The position numbers were made by a program, and so were the translations under genes. A DNA stretch of 44,269 bases from Acidobacteriota bacterium (GTDB lineage: Bacteria > Acidobacteriota > UBA6911 > RPQK01 > JAJDTT01): the NCBI GenBank assembly GCA_028874215.1, contig JAPPLF010000093.1, forward strand, positions 1-44,269. Direction: 5' to 3'. Positions 1 through 7,934 of the stretch are shown here, in pieces. How positions within the stretch are numbered: position 1 is the first letter of the stretch; every line of letters starts with the position of its first letter. The notes below the pieces were generated by a model that was given only the letters and a program-made list of their open reading frames with translations, did not search any database and was not told the DNA's origin.

Positions 1-415
1 AAGGGGGGGTCGCTCCCTTCCACCTCCGCTTTCCCCGTGCGGGCGCGGCGAAGCCCGGAATGTGGCCGTAACAGCATGAGCGACAAAGAGATCGGAGAAA
101 TCGGGTGTGTAAGCTGGCAGACTCCCATGATGTAAGTTACCCCCTTTGTCTCCCTTACACTCCCGGATCGACACCGAACCCCACTATTCAGCGGTCAAGT
201 TCGAGTTCCCGGACGCTGGCTCGAACGCCAGATCGCGAAGCCTGCCCGGAGGACCACCACGGCGGATCAACGGAGCCGGACTGACGCCGGTTGCCGGCTC
301 TCGCCGGCCAGATAGCTTGCCCAGTCCTCCATGAGCACGCGCCGCCGCTCGAACAGGTCCTTGCGCCGGTACACCGCCTCGATCTTGTTCTTCACCAAAT
401 CCGCCAGCACCGCCC
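1..415. repeat. Long direct repeat, copy A (integrase 3' end plus downstream DNA)
   Basis: This block matches 924-1340 in the same orientation. The first 68 bases are almost identical, the middle is diverged, and the last 140 or so, which encode the integrase C-terminus on the minus strand, are again closely similar. It may extend beyond the left edge of the window. It is read here as what remains of a second, related integrative element. Confidence 0.85.
267..410 (-). pseudogene. Remnant of a tyrosine integrase C-terminus
   Basis: About 45 minus-strand codons match the end of the intact integrase at 1190-2425, including the catalytic tyrosine context (KNKIEAVYRRKDLFERRR) and the LMEDWASYL tail. 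Nothing upstream in the same frame looks like an integrase, so only the last tenth of the gene survives. It most likely marks an older related element that was deleted or recombined. Both this fragment and the intact gene end in a short basic tail and share downstream sequence, so the duplication covers the gene end and the flank together. Confidence 0.8.
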
Positions 416-483
416 ACCTGAGGATCAGCGTGAGCATCAACGTCAGCACCGTACTGCAAGAGGTCGTCGAGAAGGCTTGGAGT

Positions 484-809
484 CTACCCCGATTCGTGAG
501 CCAGAAGAATCGCCAGGACGCTGATCGCGTATGGGATTCCGAGATGGAAATCCGGCCAGACGAGGAAACCCCCCGTGTCGGGTGCGGATTGGCCGTGGCC
601 CATCATGAAGCTGAAACGCCAGAGCGACCCGGCCCACAGGGTTGTGACGAGGGTGGCCGAGCCGCAGTCTCACCGGGATCACCGCAACGGGAACCGTCTC
701 TCCGGGAGCTCCGACAGCCGCAGTCCGGACAGCGGCAGGCGCGGAGCATCTCCACCGCCTGCCTCCTGAGAGTCTCCAGCCGGTCCTTGTGGATATCAGG
801 GGCGCTCAT
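484..809 (-). pseudogene. Broken M50 (site-2-protease type) membrane metallopeptidase
   Basis: The clearest part is the minus-strand frame ending with TAG at 484-486. It reads a hydrophobic segment beginning SATLVTTLWAG and ends ILLAHESG-stop. M50 membrane proteases typically have a TLVTTxxxG transmembrane start and an ILLxHExGH zinc motif, so this looks like such a gene cut exactly inside its HExxH site. A start-like ATG lies at 809 and opens a different frame (begins MSAPDIHKDRLETL), so at least one frameshift separates the N-terminal part. The break abuts the integrase remnant, which suggests that integration or its decay disrupted the gene. The family call rests on motif memory over about 55 residues. 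Confidence 0.55.
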
Positions 810-845
810 GCGACCCATCTGGCCCTTCCCGTCAGGGATATTTTT

Positions 846-942
846 GAAGGGAGCGACCCCCCCAGGGGGTGTGGCGCAAATGTGAATGGCGCAACGCCCC
901 CGCGCCCGCACCGGGCAGGAAAAAGGGGGGGTCGCTCCCTTC
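846..942. repeat. Inverted repeat with GAAGGGAGCGACCCCCCC arms
   Basis: The 18-base arm GAAGGGAGCGACCCCCCC at 846-863 is matched by its exact reverse complement at 925-942, with a GC-rich spacer of about 60 bases. The right arm also occurs at the start of copy A (around 2-20). The arrangement resembles a small palindromic mobile repeat sitting at the edge of the duplicated block. Confidence 0.75.
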
Positions 943-1340
943 CACCTCCGCTTTCCCCGTGCGGGCGCGCCGAAGCCGGGAATGTGGCCGCAACTGACTG
1001 AAAGGAAAAAAGATCGGGGAAAGCGGCTTTGTGAATCGCCGGGACCGCTTTTTGTGAATCCACCCCGCATGTCCCGTTCACACTCCCGGACGGGCACGAC
1101 ACGCCACTTTTCAGCGGTCAATACCGACCTCCCGGAAGCCAACTCGAACGCCAGATCCCGAAGCCTGCCAGGGGGACTACCACGGCGGCTCAACGCCGCC
1201 GACCGGACACCAGTTGCCGACTCCCGCCGGCCAGATAGCTCGCCCAGTCCTCCATGAGCACACGCCGCCGCTCGAACAGGTCCGTTCGCCGGTACGCCGC
1301 CTCGACCTTGTTCTTCACCACATGCGCCAGCGCCGCCTCC
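924..1340. repeat. Long direct repeat, copy B (overlaps the integrase 3' end)
   Basis: Second copy of the 1-415 block in the same orientation. It contains the last 50 codons of the intact integrase plus about 265 bases downstream. Similarity fades just past 1340, inside the integrase gene. The two copies are separated by roughly 510 bases that hold the M50 remnant. Confidence 0.85.
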
Positions 1341-2425
1341 ACCACCTCGCGTGGATGATCCGTCTCCTCCGCCGCCCAGTCCCGGAAACTCGACCGGAAC
1401 CCGTGCGGCACGGCCGGGATCCCGTTCCGGCGGAGCAGATGGCGCAGCGCCCCCTCGGCGAGCGGCTTTCCGCCCCTTCGGGTGAAGACCAGCCGGGCGG
1501 TTCCACCATCCATCGTTTGTGTTTCGGCCAGAATCTCCTTCGCCCGGCCACACAGCGGCACCCGGTGCTCCCGTTTGGACTTCATGCGCGTTCCGGGAAC
1601 CGTCCACGTCCTTTGCGCCGGATCGATCTCCGACCACTCGGCCCACCGCACCTCGCCCCACCTCGCCGCCGTGAGCACCAGGAACTCGAAGGCCAGCATG
1701 GACACGGGCGCCGCGTTCGAGGACCGCACCCTCCTGACCGCCGGGGCCACCTCCCGATGCGGCAAGGCCCGCATGTGCCGCACCACGGCATCCTGTGTTC
1801 CGAGAACCGACCCGACGCGGTCGCAAGGGTTGTCGATCCTGAATTCCATCGCCACGGCCCACTCCAGGACCGCGCGGATGCGCTGGCGCAGCTTCCGGGC
1901 GGTGGGCGGCTTCTCGTGCCAGATCGGAGCCAGAATCCCGATCACGTCCGCGCTCGTCACCTCCGAGACCGGCAGCCTCCCGATGTGAGGAAAGGCGTAG
2001 CGCCCCAGGCTCACCATCCAGTCCTGAGCCACCCTCGGATTGCGCCAGCCGGGCCGCTTCTGCTCCACCACCCGCCTGACGGCTTCGGCAAAGCTCGGCA
2101 TGTTCCAGGCGCGGCGTCTCTCGGCCAACGGATCACCCCCCTCGCGGGCCAGCTTGCGGTTCGCCCGGGCCTTCTCGCGGGCCTCGGCGAGCGTGACCAG
2201 AGAAACGCTGCCGAGTCCGAAGTCGCGGCGGCGTCCCCGGATGACGAGGCGTTGGACCCAGCTCCGGGCTCCGCTCGGCTGAACGAAGAGGTAGAGTCCG
2301 TTGCCGTCGCAGTGTCTGCCCGCCGGGGCCGAGCGCACGAATGCGGCGGAGAGCGCCTTGTGAGGATGGCGACCCTTCGGCTTAGTTTTCTGGACTGGAG
2401 CGGTCGTATTCTTTACTTCAATCAT
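1190..2425 (-). CDS. Tyrosine-family site-specific integrase (P4/bacteriophage type)
   Basis: Catalyses strand exchange between an element and its chromosomal attachment site. The 411-residue product has the usual P4-type order: an N-terminal arm-binding domain (GNGLYLFVQPSGARSW), a core-binding region, and a C-terminal catalytic domain. Catalytic residues are visible: the first Arg in TAARWGEVRWAEW, the HGFRSSFRDW box, the LAH histidine and the tyrosine in VEAAYRRTD. I prefer ATG at 2425 over an in-frame ATG at 2476, because the protein then starts MIEVKNT. The gene looks intact, but no tRNA attachment site or cargo genes lie beside it. A decayed copy of its 3' end lies at 267-410, implying tandem or nested integrations. 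Confidence in the family is high; which element it mobilised is unknown. Confidence 0.93.
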   Translation of the reverse strand: MIEVKNTTAPVQKTKPKGRHPHKALSAAFVRSAPAGRHCDGNGLYLFVQPSGARSWVQRLVIRGRRRDFGLGSVSLVTLAEAREKARANRKLAREGGDPLAERRRAWNMPSFAEAVRRVVEQKRPGWRNPRVAQDWMVSLGRYAFPHIGRLPVSEVTSADVIGILAPIWHEKPPTARKLRQRIRAVLEWAVAMEFRIDNPCDRVGSVLGTQDAVVRHMRALPHREVAPAVRRVRSSNAAPVSMLAFEFLVLTAARWGEVRWAEWSEIDPAQRTWTVPGTRMKSKREHRVPLCGRAKEILAETQTMDGGTARLVFTRRGGKPLAEGALRHLLRRNGIPAVPHGFRSSFRDWAAEETDHPREVVEAALAHVVKNKVEAAYRRTDLFERRRVLMEDWASYLAGGSRQLVSGRRR

Positions 2426-3056
2426 TACCACATAATATACGGGATGGAGTTGGAAATCAAGGGACGTCACGGGCAAGAGAAACGGGACCAGAATAGACCT
2501 AAATCAAAGTAATAAAACCACTTAATGGATAATCCAGGACGTCTTTGGATACCGTTGGATTCGGCATAGTTGTTTCCCCTTCGGGAGCAGCGCTCGCACG
2601 CGTTGGTCCCGTAGACTTGTCTGATCGCCGGCCGCCGATTGGGCCACTGCGCCACCGAACCATCCAGATCACAGGATCCACCGAATAGACCCTGGACTCT
2701 CCCTTATTTTCTGACGGTTCGGGAGACCTGGGTAAGCTGGGTTGAACGAGGATAGTGTCGAGGTGGTCCAATCCCGGCGGCCGTGCCAGACATGCTTTCT
2801 CTGATCCCCCACAATCGTAAAGAAACGGAACTCGAGAATGCCGTAGATTCGCTTCCCGCCGGGAATCGAGCCTGTCCCTTTCCATCGGGAATCGAGACTG
2901 TCCCTTTCCATACTCCAGACTGTCCCTTTCCATAGACTCGTCGGGAATCGAGACTGTCCCTTTCCATAGACTACTCCACATTCACGAAAGGGATGATAGT
3001 CCTCTCCTTCCGGATCGTAGGTTATGCAGACTCTGCTCCGAAAACTTCAAATTAAC
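2426..3056. other. Gene-free stretch between integrase and antiporter
   Basis: I see no convincing gene here. Minus-strand open frames over 2499-2981 run through the short tandem repeats at 2860-2967, so much of their peptide is repeat-encoded. The rest resembles nothing I recognise and may be decayed element DNA. Confidence 0.6.
2860..2967. repeat. Tandem 26-base repeats with GACTGTCCCTTTCCAT core
   Basis: Three full units of 26 bases (2860-2885, 2886-2911, 2942-2967) start CGGGAATCGAG and end in the core GACTGTCCCTTTCCAT. The first has CCTGT in place of ACTGT. A partial fourth copy lies at 2912-2933. The core shares GACTGTCCC with the palindromic repeats near 18.0, 27.4 and 28.8 kb. Confidence 0.9.
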
Positions 3057-4706
3057 TCAGGCCCGCCGGCCCGCGACGTGAATCAGGACGAGGATGCCCG
3101 TCATGCCCGCGGCCATTCCGACCCAGAGGTCGGCTCCCCAGGCGCCCACCAGGGCATAGCCGGCCAGGGCGGCCACCACCGCCCCGAGAAGAGCGTATGG
3201 GATCTGGGTGCGCACGTGCTCCAGGTGTTCGCATCCGCTGCAGATGGAAGAGAGGACGGTGGTGTCGGAGATGGGGCTGCAGTGGTCGCCGAAGATGGCG
3301 CCGTCCAGGACGGCGGCCATGGCCAGGATCATCACCGCCTCACCGCCCGATTCATACCCCAACTGGGCGGCGGTGGGAATGATGATGGCCATGGTCCCGT
3401 AGCTGGTCCCGGTGGCGAAGGCGACCAATCCGGCGGTGACGAACACCGCAAGCGGAACCCACTCGACGCTCACGCCCTGGCGCAACACGGCGACGGCGTA
3501 GTGGGCCGTCTCCAAGTCGCGGCATCCGGCCGAAAGGGCCCAGGCGCAGACGATCACCACCAGGGCCCCCGAAATATGCCGGACACCCCCGACCCACGCC
3601 AGAAGCCCCTCCCGCACCGTCATCACGCCCTGCAGGGCCGGCAACAGGATCGCCAGAGCGGCTCCGGTGACGCCCGCGTAGAGCATGGCGAACGTAAGGG
3701 CCTCGCCGTCCTGGGCCGCGGCGGCCCGGATGAACACATCCTTCCATCCCGACAAGGAGGTCAAGTCGGTCCCCGGACCCTGGCTTCCCCAGTAGTAGAT
3801 CTGGGTCATGATGAGAAACAGCACCGTGCCGATGGGCACCACGGCGTTGTACCAGCGCGGCTCGATCTCCGGTGACTCCGCCGAGGACTGAAGGCCGGAG
3901 GGCTCGGGCACCCGCCGCGCCTTTCTCTCCACCTTCAGCATGGGCCCGAAGTCGCGGCCGGTGGCCGCCACCACGATCACCAGGAACAGGGCGAAGATGC
4001 AATAGAACCGGTACCCCATCGCCGAGAGGAAGAGGCCGTATCCACTGGCGTCCAATCCCAGGTCCCGGGCCGCGCCCTGGAGGTAGGAGACCTCGGTCCC
4101 GATCCAGGTCGAGACCAACGCGAGACCGGCGATGGGAGCCGCGGTCGAGTCGATGAGGTAGGCCAGCTTGGCGCGGGACAGCTTCAGCCGATCGAACAAC
4201 GGCCGGACCGTGGGTCCCACGATCGCCGTATTGGCGTAGTCGTCGAAAAAGATGGAGAAGCCCATGCCCACCGTCGCCACCGATACTCCGCGGCGTCCGC
4301 GCGCCAGCCGCAGGATGAGGTTGATCATTCCCTGGAGTCCGCCGCTGGCGGTGGTGACGCTGACCAGGCCCAGCAGCGACGCCGTGAAGCCGAGGATGGA
4401 GAGGTGGAAGGAGTCGAGAACCGAATCCCAGAAGTAGTTCACGAAGAGCGACTCGGCCATGGCGCCGGGCGAGGGCCAGGCATGAATCACGGCGGCGCTG
4501 GCGATTCCGAAGATGAGGGAAGGAACCAGCCAGCGGGTGATGAGAACCGAGACGATGGCCACCAGCGGCGGCAGCAACGCCAGCCAGGTTGCGTCCAACT
4601 GCCGGGACGACAGGTAGTCCTGGTCCACGGGCAACAAAGACAGGGCCAGGAGGATGACAAACGCGACCGGCGCTACGATCAGAAGCCTTTTCGTCATTTC
4701 GTTCAT
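3057..4706 (-). CDS. NhaC-family Na+/H+ antiporter-like membrane protein
   Basis: Predicted inner-membrane exchanger of Na+ for protons (or a related organic-ion antiporter). The 549-residue product is almost entirely hydrophobic helices, about 11-12 by eye. It carries family signatures: FDDYANTAIVGPT, LIDSTAAPIAGLALVSTWIGTE in the first half, and FATGTSYGTMAIIIP and DGAIFGDHCSPISDTT in the second. These are typical of the Na_H_antiporter (NhaC) Pfam family. The charged loop around residues 285-305 is the usual cytoplasmic linker. Alternative starts at codons 1 and 4 (MNEMTKR) are equally plausible. The gene is divergent from the toroid gene starting at 4847, with 140 bases between them. The substrate cannot be fixed from sequence, because NhaC-like proteins also include malate/lactate exchangers. 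Confidence 0.9.
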   Translation of the reverse strand: MNEMTKRLLIVAPVAFVILLALSLLPVDQDYLSSRQLDATWLALLPPLVAIVSVLITRWLVPSLIFGIASAAVIHAWPSPGAMAESLFVNYFWDSVLDSFHLSILGFTASLLGLVSVTTASGGLQGMINLILRLARGRRGVSVATVGMGFSIFFDDYANTAIVGPTVRPLFDRLKLSRAKLAYLIDSTAAPIAGLALVSTWIGTEVSYLQGAARDLGLDASGYGLFLSAMGYRFYCIFALFLVIVVAATGRDFGPMLKVERKARRVPEPSGLQSSAESPEIEPRWYNAVVPIGTVLFLIMTQIYYWGSQGPGTDLTSLSGWKDVFIRAAAAQDGEALTFAMLYAGVTGAALAILLPALQGVMTVREGLLAWVGGVRHISGALVVIVCAWALSAGCRDLETAHYAVAVLRQGVSVEWVPLAVFVTAGLVAFATGTSYGTMAIIIPTAAQLGYESGGEAVMILAMAAVLDGAIFGDHCSPISDTTVLSSICSGCEHLEHVRTQIPYALLGAVVAALAGYALVGAWGADLWVGMAAGMTGILVLIHVAGRRA

Positions 4707-4846
4707 GAGTCCCGGCGGACTCCCCGTCCCCAGTAAAGACTACTCCCCGGCCATGACGCCGAGTTTCTCTGCTTCCCTGTTGCGGCTGCCTGCGGATCGA
4801 GCGGACCCGGCAGTCCACCGGACCGGCTGGTAGAATCGCCAACCGA

Positions 4847-5962
4847 ATGCAGTCCACCGGAAGCGAGTTGACGGCGGCGGAAAAGAGAGAACGCCTGGCG
4901 CTCTATCGGCAGGTCCGTGCGCGAGCGACCGAATGGCTGCTGGATCAGACGAATCCCGACGGGTCCATCGGCGACACGAGCGAAGGGTACTTCTTCTACC
5001 GCGGCCCCTGGACCTTCAGCCTGGTGGGGGAGACGGAGGCGGCGAGCCGCCTGTGCGGTTGGATCCGAAAGCACATGCTCCAACCGGACGGCCGCATCGG
5101 CGGACCCTGCCGGAAGATCAACGACGCGTGGGCCTACCGGGACTCGGCTCTGATCGTCGGCGCACAGATGGCGGGTCAATACGACCTTTCCCATGGTCTC
5201 ATGCCGGCGCTCCTGCGTTGGCAGGACCCGGCTTCAGGCGCTTTCGCCAACGACCGCCGCGAGGACGGCTCCAAGAGCGACGATCAGAGTATCCCCTACA
5301 CTGCCGGAGGCGGCTTCGCCTGCCTGGCAACGGGAAATCTGGCGGCGGCGCGGTCGGTGGCGAGTTTCCTGCGACGGATCTACGACGCCCAGGACGAGCT
5401 TCCCAACCGCTTCTACTACGACTGGTCCCGCGCCCGCCAAACGCCCAACCGTGAGTTTCACCCCGAGCAAGCCTTCTGGTTCGTGGTGGAGAATCGTATC
5501 GCCCGGCTCCAGCGCTGGACCGTGGGTGGGATCGCCGCCGGGTTCCTGTGCCGCCTCTATCTGGCCGACCCCGATCCGGAGTACCTGGCATTGGCCCGTC
5601 TCTACCAGGACTTCTCCATGGCCGCCACTGACGGGCAGTTCAACTACGACCCGGTGTGCAAGAGCGGCTGGGGCAGTTCCTTGCTCTACCTCGTCACCGG
5701 AGATCCCCGTTATGAGGCCTGGACCTACCGCATGGGCGACTGGTTCGTCCGGCAGCAGCACCGGGACGGCTACTGGCCCCCCACCGACGGCCCTTCCACT
5801 CGAGGCCGCCTGATCCACAACGCCCTGGAATTCACCATGCACGTGGACACCCTCATCTCGGGCCTCTCCGGAGGGGGGACATTCCTGTCCCCCTCTTCAG
5901 CGCAGCGTCGCGCCACCATCCACGGGGATGACCACCCCCGTCAGGAAGCTCGCCTGTGGTGA
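4847..5962 (+). CDS. Alpha/alpha-toroid (terpene-cyclase-fold-like) protein of unknown function
   Basis: The 371-residue protein has repeated helical hairpins with small-residue turns: WLLDQTNPDGSIGDT, WIRKHMLQPDGRIG, RWQDPASGAFANDR, WFVRQQHRDGYWPP. These QNxDGxW-like repeats are typical of the six-hairpin toroid shared by prenyltransferases, squalene/hopene cyclases and some glycan-processing enzymes. No DxDD or DCTAE cyclase acid motif is visible, so a triterpene cyclase role is unlikely. There is no signal peptide, and no strong ribosome site precedes the ATG. The 3' end overlaps the convergent SDR gene by 66 bases, and the last 30 residues look unlike the domain, so the gene may have lost its original stop. 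Function is unassigned. Confidence 0.7.
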   Translation: MQSTGSELTAAEKRERLALYRQVRARATEWLLDQTNPDGSIGDTSEGYFFYRGPWTFSLVGETEAASRLCGWIRKHMLQPDGRIGGPCRKINDAWAYRDSALIVGAQMAGQYDLSHGLMPALLRWQDPASGAFANDRREDGSKSDDQSIPYTAGGGFACLATGNLAAARSVASFLRRIYDAQDELPNRFYYDWSRARQTPNREFHPEQAFWFVVENRIARLQRWTVGGIAAGFLCRLYLADPDPEYLALARLYQDFSMAATDGQFNYDPVCKSGWGSSLLYLVTGDPRYEAWTYRMGDWFVRQQHRDGYWPPTDGPSTRGRLIHNALEFTMHVDTLISGLSGGGTFLSPSSAQRRATIHGDDHPRQEARLW

Positions 5963-6649
5963 CGCCAGGAAGAGCACCGAAGCGGCGACATCTTCCACCG
6001 TCGCCAGCCGCCGTAGCGGAATCTGTCCCAGGATCTTCTCGCGCATGCCGGGACGATCCAGAGTCTGCGCCGCCAGTTCGGTTTCCACGAAGGTGGGTGC
6101 GACGGCGTTGACGGTGATGCCGTGCCGGGCCCATTCCAGAGCCAGCACCCGGGTCAACATGATCATCCCCGCCTTGCTGGAGCCGTATGCCGCTCTTTCC
6201 TCGCGGGCCACCAGCCCGGCCGCAGAAGCCACGTTGACGATGGTTCCGCCTCTCCGGGGGATCATCCGGCGTCCCACCTCCTGCGAGAGAAAGAAGGCCC
6301 CCTTGAGGTTGGCGTCCAGAATCTCGTCCCACTGCTTCTCGGTGACCTGCTCGGCCGGACGGGGGATGTTGACTCCGGCATTGTTGACCAGAACCCGAAT
6401 CGGACCCAGCTCTTCCTCCACCTGATCGACGACAGCCGGCATGTCCTCCAGCCGCCGCACGTCCAACGCCAAGGGTAGCGCGTGAGCTCCGAGAGCCTCG
6501 ACCCTGTGGCAGGTCTCCTGAAGCGACGTCCGCTGGCGGGCCGTCAGCGCCAAGCGGGCTCCCGGGACCGCGAACCCTTCCGCCAATCCGACCCCGATCC
6601 CGCGGCTGGCCCCGGTGATCAACACCACGCTTTCGTTATTGGCTTCCAT
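5897..6649 (-). CDS. Short-chain dehydrogenase/reductase, FabG-like
   Basis: Cytoplasmic NAD(P)-dependent oxidoreductase of the classical SDR type, about 250 residues. The cofactor motif TGASRGIGVG is near the N-terminus, NNAG follows, then the catalytic Ser region (VNVASAAG) and YGSSK (YxxxK). The C-terminus GVVIPVDGGATLR is typical of 3-oxoacyl reductase-like SDRs. A GTG at 6658 overlaps the upstream M20 gene. I chose the ATG at 6649 because an AGGTGG sequence lies about ten bases before it and the start falls two bases after the M20 stop codon at 6651-6653, suggesting translational coupling. It is the last gene of a minus-strand run (7935-9470, M20, SDR). The substrate is unknown. Confidence 0.9.
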   Translation of the reverse strand: MEANNESVVLITGASRGIGVGLAEGFAVPGARLALTARQRTSLQETCHRVEALGAHALPLALDVRRLEDMPAVVDQVEEELGPIRVLVNNAGVNIPRPAEQVTEKQWDEILDANLKGAFFLSQEVGRRMIPRRGGTIVNVASAAGLVAREERAAYGSSKAGMIMLTRVLALEWARHGITVNAVAPTFVETELAAQTLDRPGMREKILGQIPLRRLATVEDVAASVLFLASPQASFLTGVVIPVDGGATLR

Positions 6650-6650
6650 T

Positions 6651-7919
6651 TCAACCACACCACCTGATCACCAGCCGCGATAGCACGCGGGCGGCCTCCA
6701 GGACCGACTCCAGTTCCACGTACTCGTCGGGCGCATGGAGGTTTCCTCCCTTCGGTCCATAGTAGATGGACTGCTCCCCCAACGCGGCCTTGAAGTAACG
6801 GGCGTCGGCAGTGCCGGGAAAGCCATCCCAATCCAGTTCCCTGCCGGTGACGCCCCGGTGACACTCCTCCAACAAGTCGACCAGACTGTCACGCCCGGCT
6901 ATTTCAGGCGCGACCCAGCCTCGGGCTCGAAACCCGTTGTAGCGGATCCGGGGCGGGTTCCGAACCAGCCAGGGATCGGTCGCCGCCGCACGGCGGACCT
7001 GATCCTCGGCGAATTCCTGGGCCCGCTCCGGCGGCCAGTGGATGGGAAACGACATGCGGCAGTTGAACCGGCATTCGAGAGCCACGTTGGAAGGCCAGTC
7101 CCCTCCCTCGATCCGTCCGACGTTGAGGCTGAGGGGCCGGGGACGGTGACCATAGGACGGATGCCGGAAGTCCCGATTCAATGCTTCCACGACCGCCGGC
7201 TTGAGGCGGTGGATCAGGGACGCCGCCTTCTCGACCGCGTTCACCTGGCGTCCGGGTTCTCCCACGTACGCTGGCCGACCCCGTACACAGACCTCGAACC
7301 AGAGCACGCCCAGGGTGGCCGTCCAAACCTGAAGCCCCGTGGGCTCGGTCAGGACGGCGCCGTCGACCGGCCCCGAATCCAGTCGGCTCGCCAGCATTCC
7401 GTTGCCCGTACACTCCTCCTCAATGACGCTCTCGACCCGGACCGGTCCCCGCAGCCGGGCGCCCGACTCCCGGACCGCCGCCACCGCCAGCAGGGCCGCC
7501 ACCAGCCCGCTCTTCATGTCCAGAGCGCCGCGGCCGTACATCCGGCCGTCCCGACCCTCCGCTCCCCAGGGATCGACGCTCCACCAGTGGAGCGGTCCGA
7601 GCGGCACCACGTCCACGTGCCCGTTCAGGACCAGGCTCCGCCCGCCGCTTCCCGAGGGAACAAGAACGCCGGCGACATTGGGCCGGCCGGCATAATCCCG
7701 CTCCACGGGTACGAAATCGGGGTGCGACTCCAACAAATCGGGGTCCGGTTCCCATTTCCGGGTTTCCAGACCCAGGTCGACGAGCCGCCGGCAGATCAAT
7801 TCCTGGCATTCCGCCTCCTGCCCCAGCAGCGTGGGACATCGGACCAAGTCCGCCAGAAACCGCAGGTACTCCTCACCCAGGGCGTCCACCGCGTCGACGG
7901 CGCGATCCTCAGGAGTCAT
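6651..7919 (-). CDS. M20-family metallopeptidase / deacylase (ArgE/DapE-like)
   Basis: Predicted zinc-dependent amidohydrolase that removes acyl groups or cleaves small peptides. The 422-residue protein has the M20 fingerprints in order: NGHVDVVPLG (first zinc His and Asp), GRGALDMKSG (bridging Asp), EEECTGN (catalytic Glu and metal Glu), a dimerisation lid in the middle (FEVCVRGRPAYVG) and a late HAPDEYVE with the last zinc His. No signal peptide is seen, so it should act in the cytoplasm. A GGAAGG sequence precedes the ATG at about nine bases. It lies 15 bases downstream of the secreted propeller gene and just before the SDR, consistent with one transcript. The exact substrate (N-acyl amino acid, succinyl-diaminopimelate or peptide) is not resolvable. 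Confidence 0.92.
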   Translation of the reverse strand: MTPEDRAVDAVDALGEEYLRFLADLVRCPTLLGQEAECQELICRRLVDLGLETRKWEPDPDLLESHPDFVPVERDYAGRPNVAGVLVPSGSGGRSLVLNGHVDVVPLGPLHWWSVDPWGAEGRDGRMYGRGALDMKSGLVAALLAVAAVRESGARLRGPVRVESVIEEECTGNGMLASRLDSGPVDGAVLTEPTGLQVWTATLGVLWFEVCVRGRPAYVGEPGRQVNAVEKAASLIHRLKPAVVEALNRDFRHPSYGHRPRPLSLNVGRIEGGDWPSNVALECRFNCRMSFPIHWPPERAQEFAEDQVRRAAATDPWLVRNPPRIRYNGFRARGWVAPEIAGRDSLVDLLEECHRGVTGRELDWDGFPGTADARYFKAALGEQSIYYGPKGGNLHAPDEYVELESVLEAARVLSRLVIRWCG

Positions 7920-7934
7920 CTCCCGGAACCTTCC

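Noticed and set aside
603-1862. Long minus-strand open frame of about 419 codons
   Set aside because: It runs antisense or out of frame across the integrase and the repeat block; the intact integrase frame has all catalytic motifs, while this one shows only proline/arginine/glycine-rich composition typical of GC-rich shadow frames.
1214-2512. Long plus-strand open frame of about 432 codons
   Set aside because: Antisense to the integrase; composition and lack of motifs mark it as a shadow frame.
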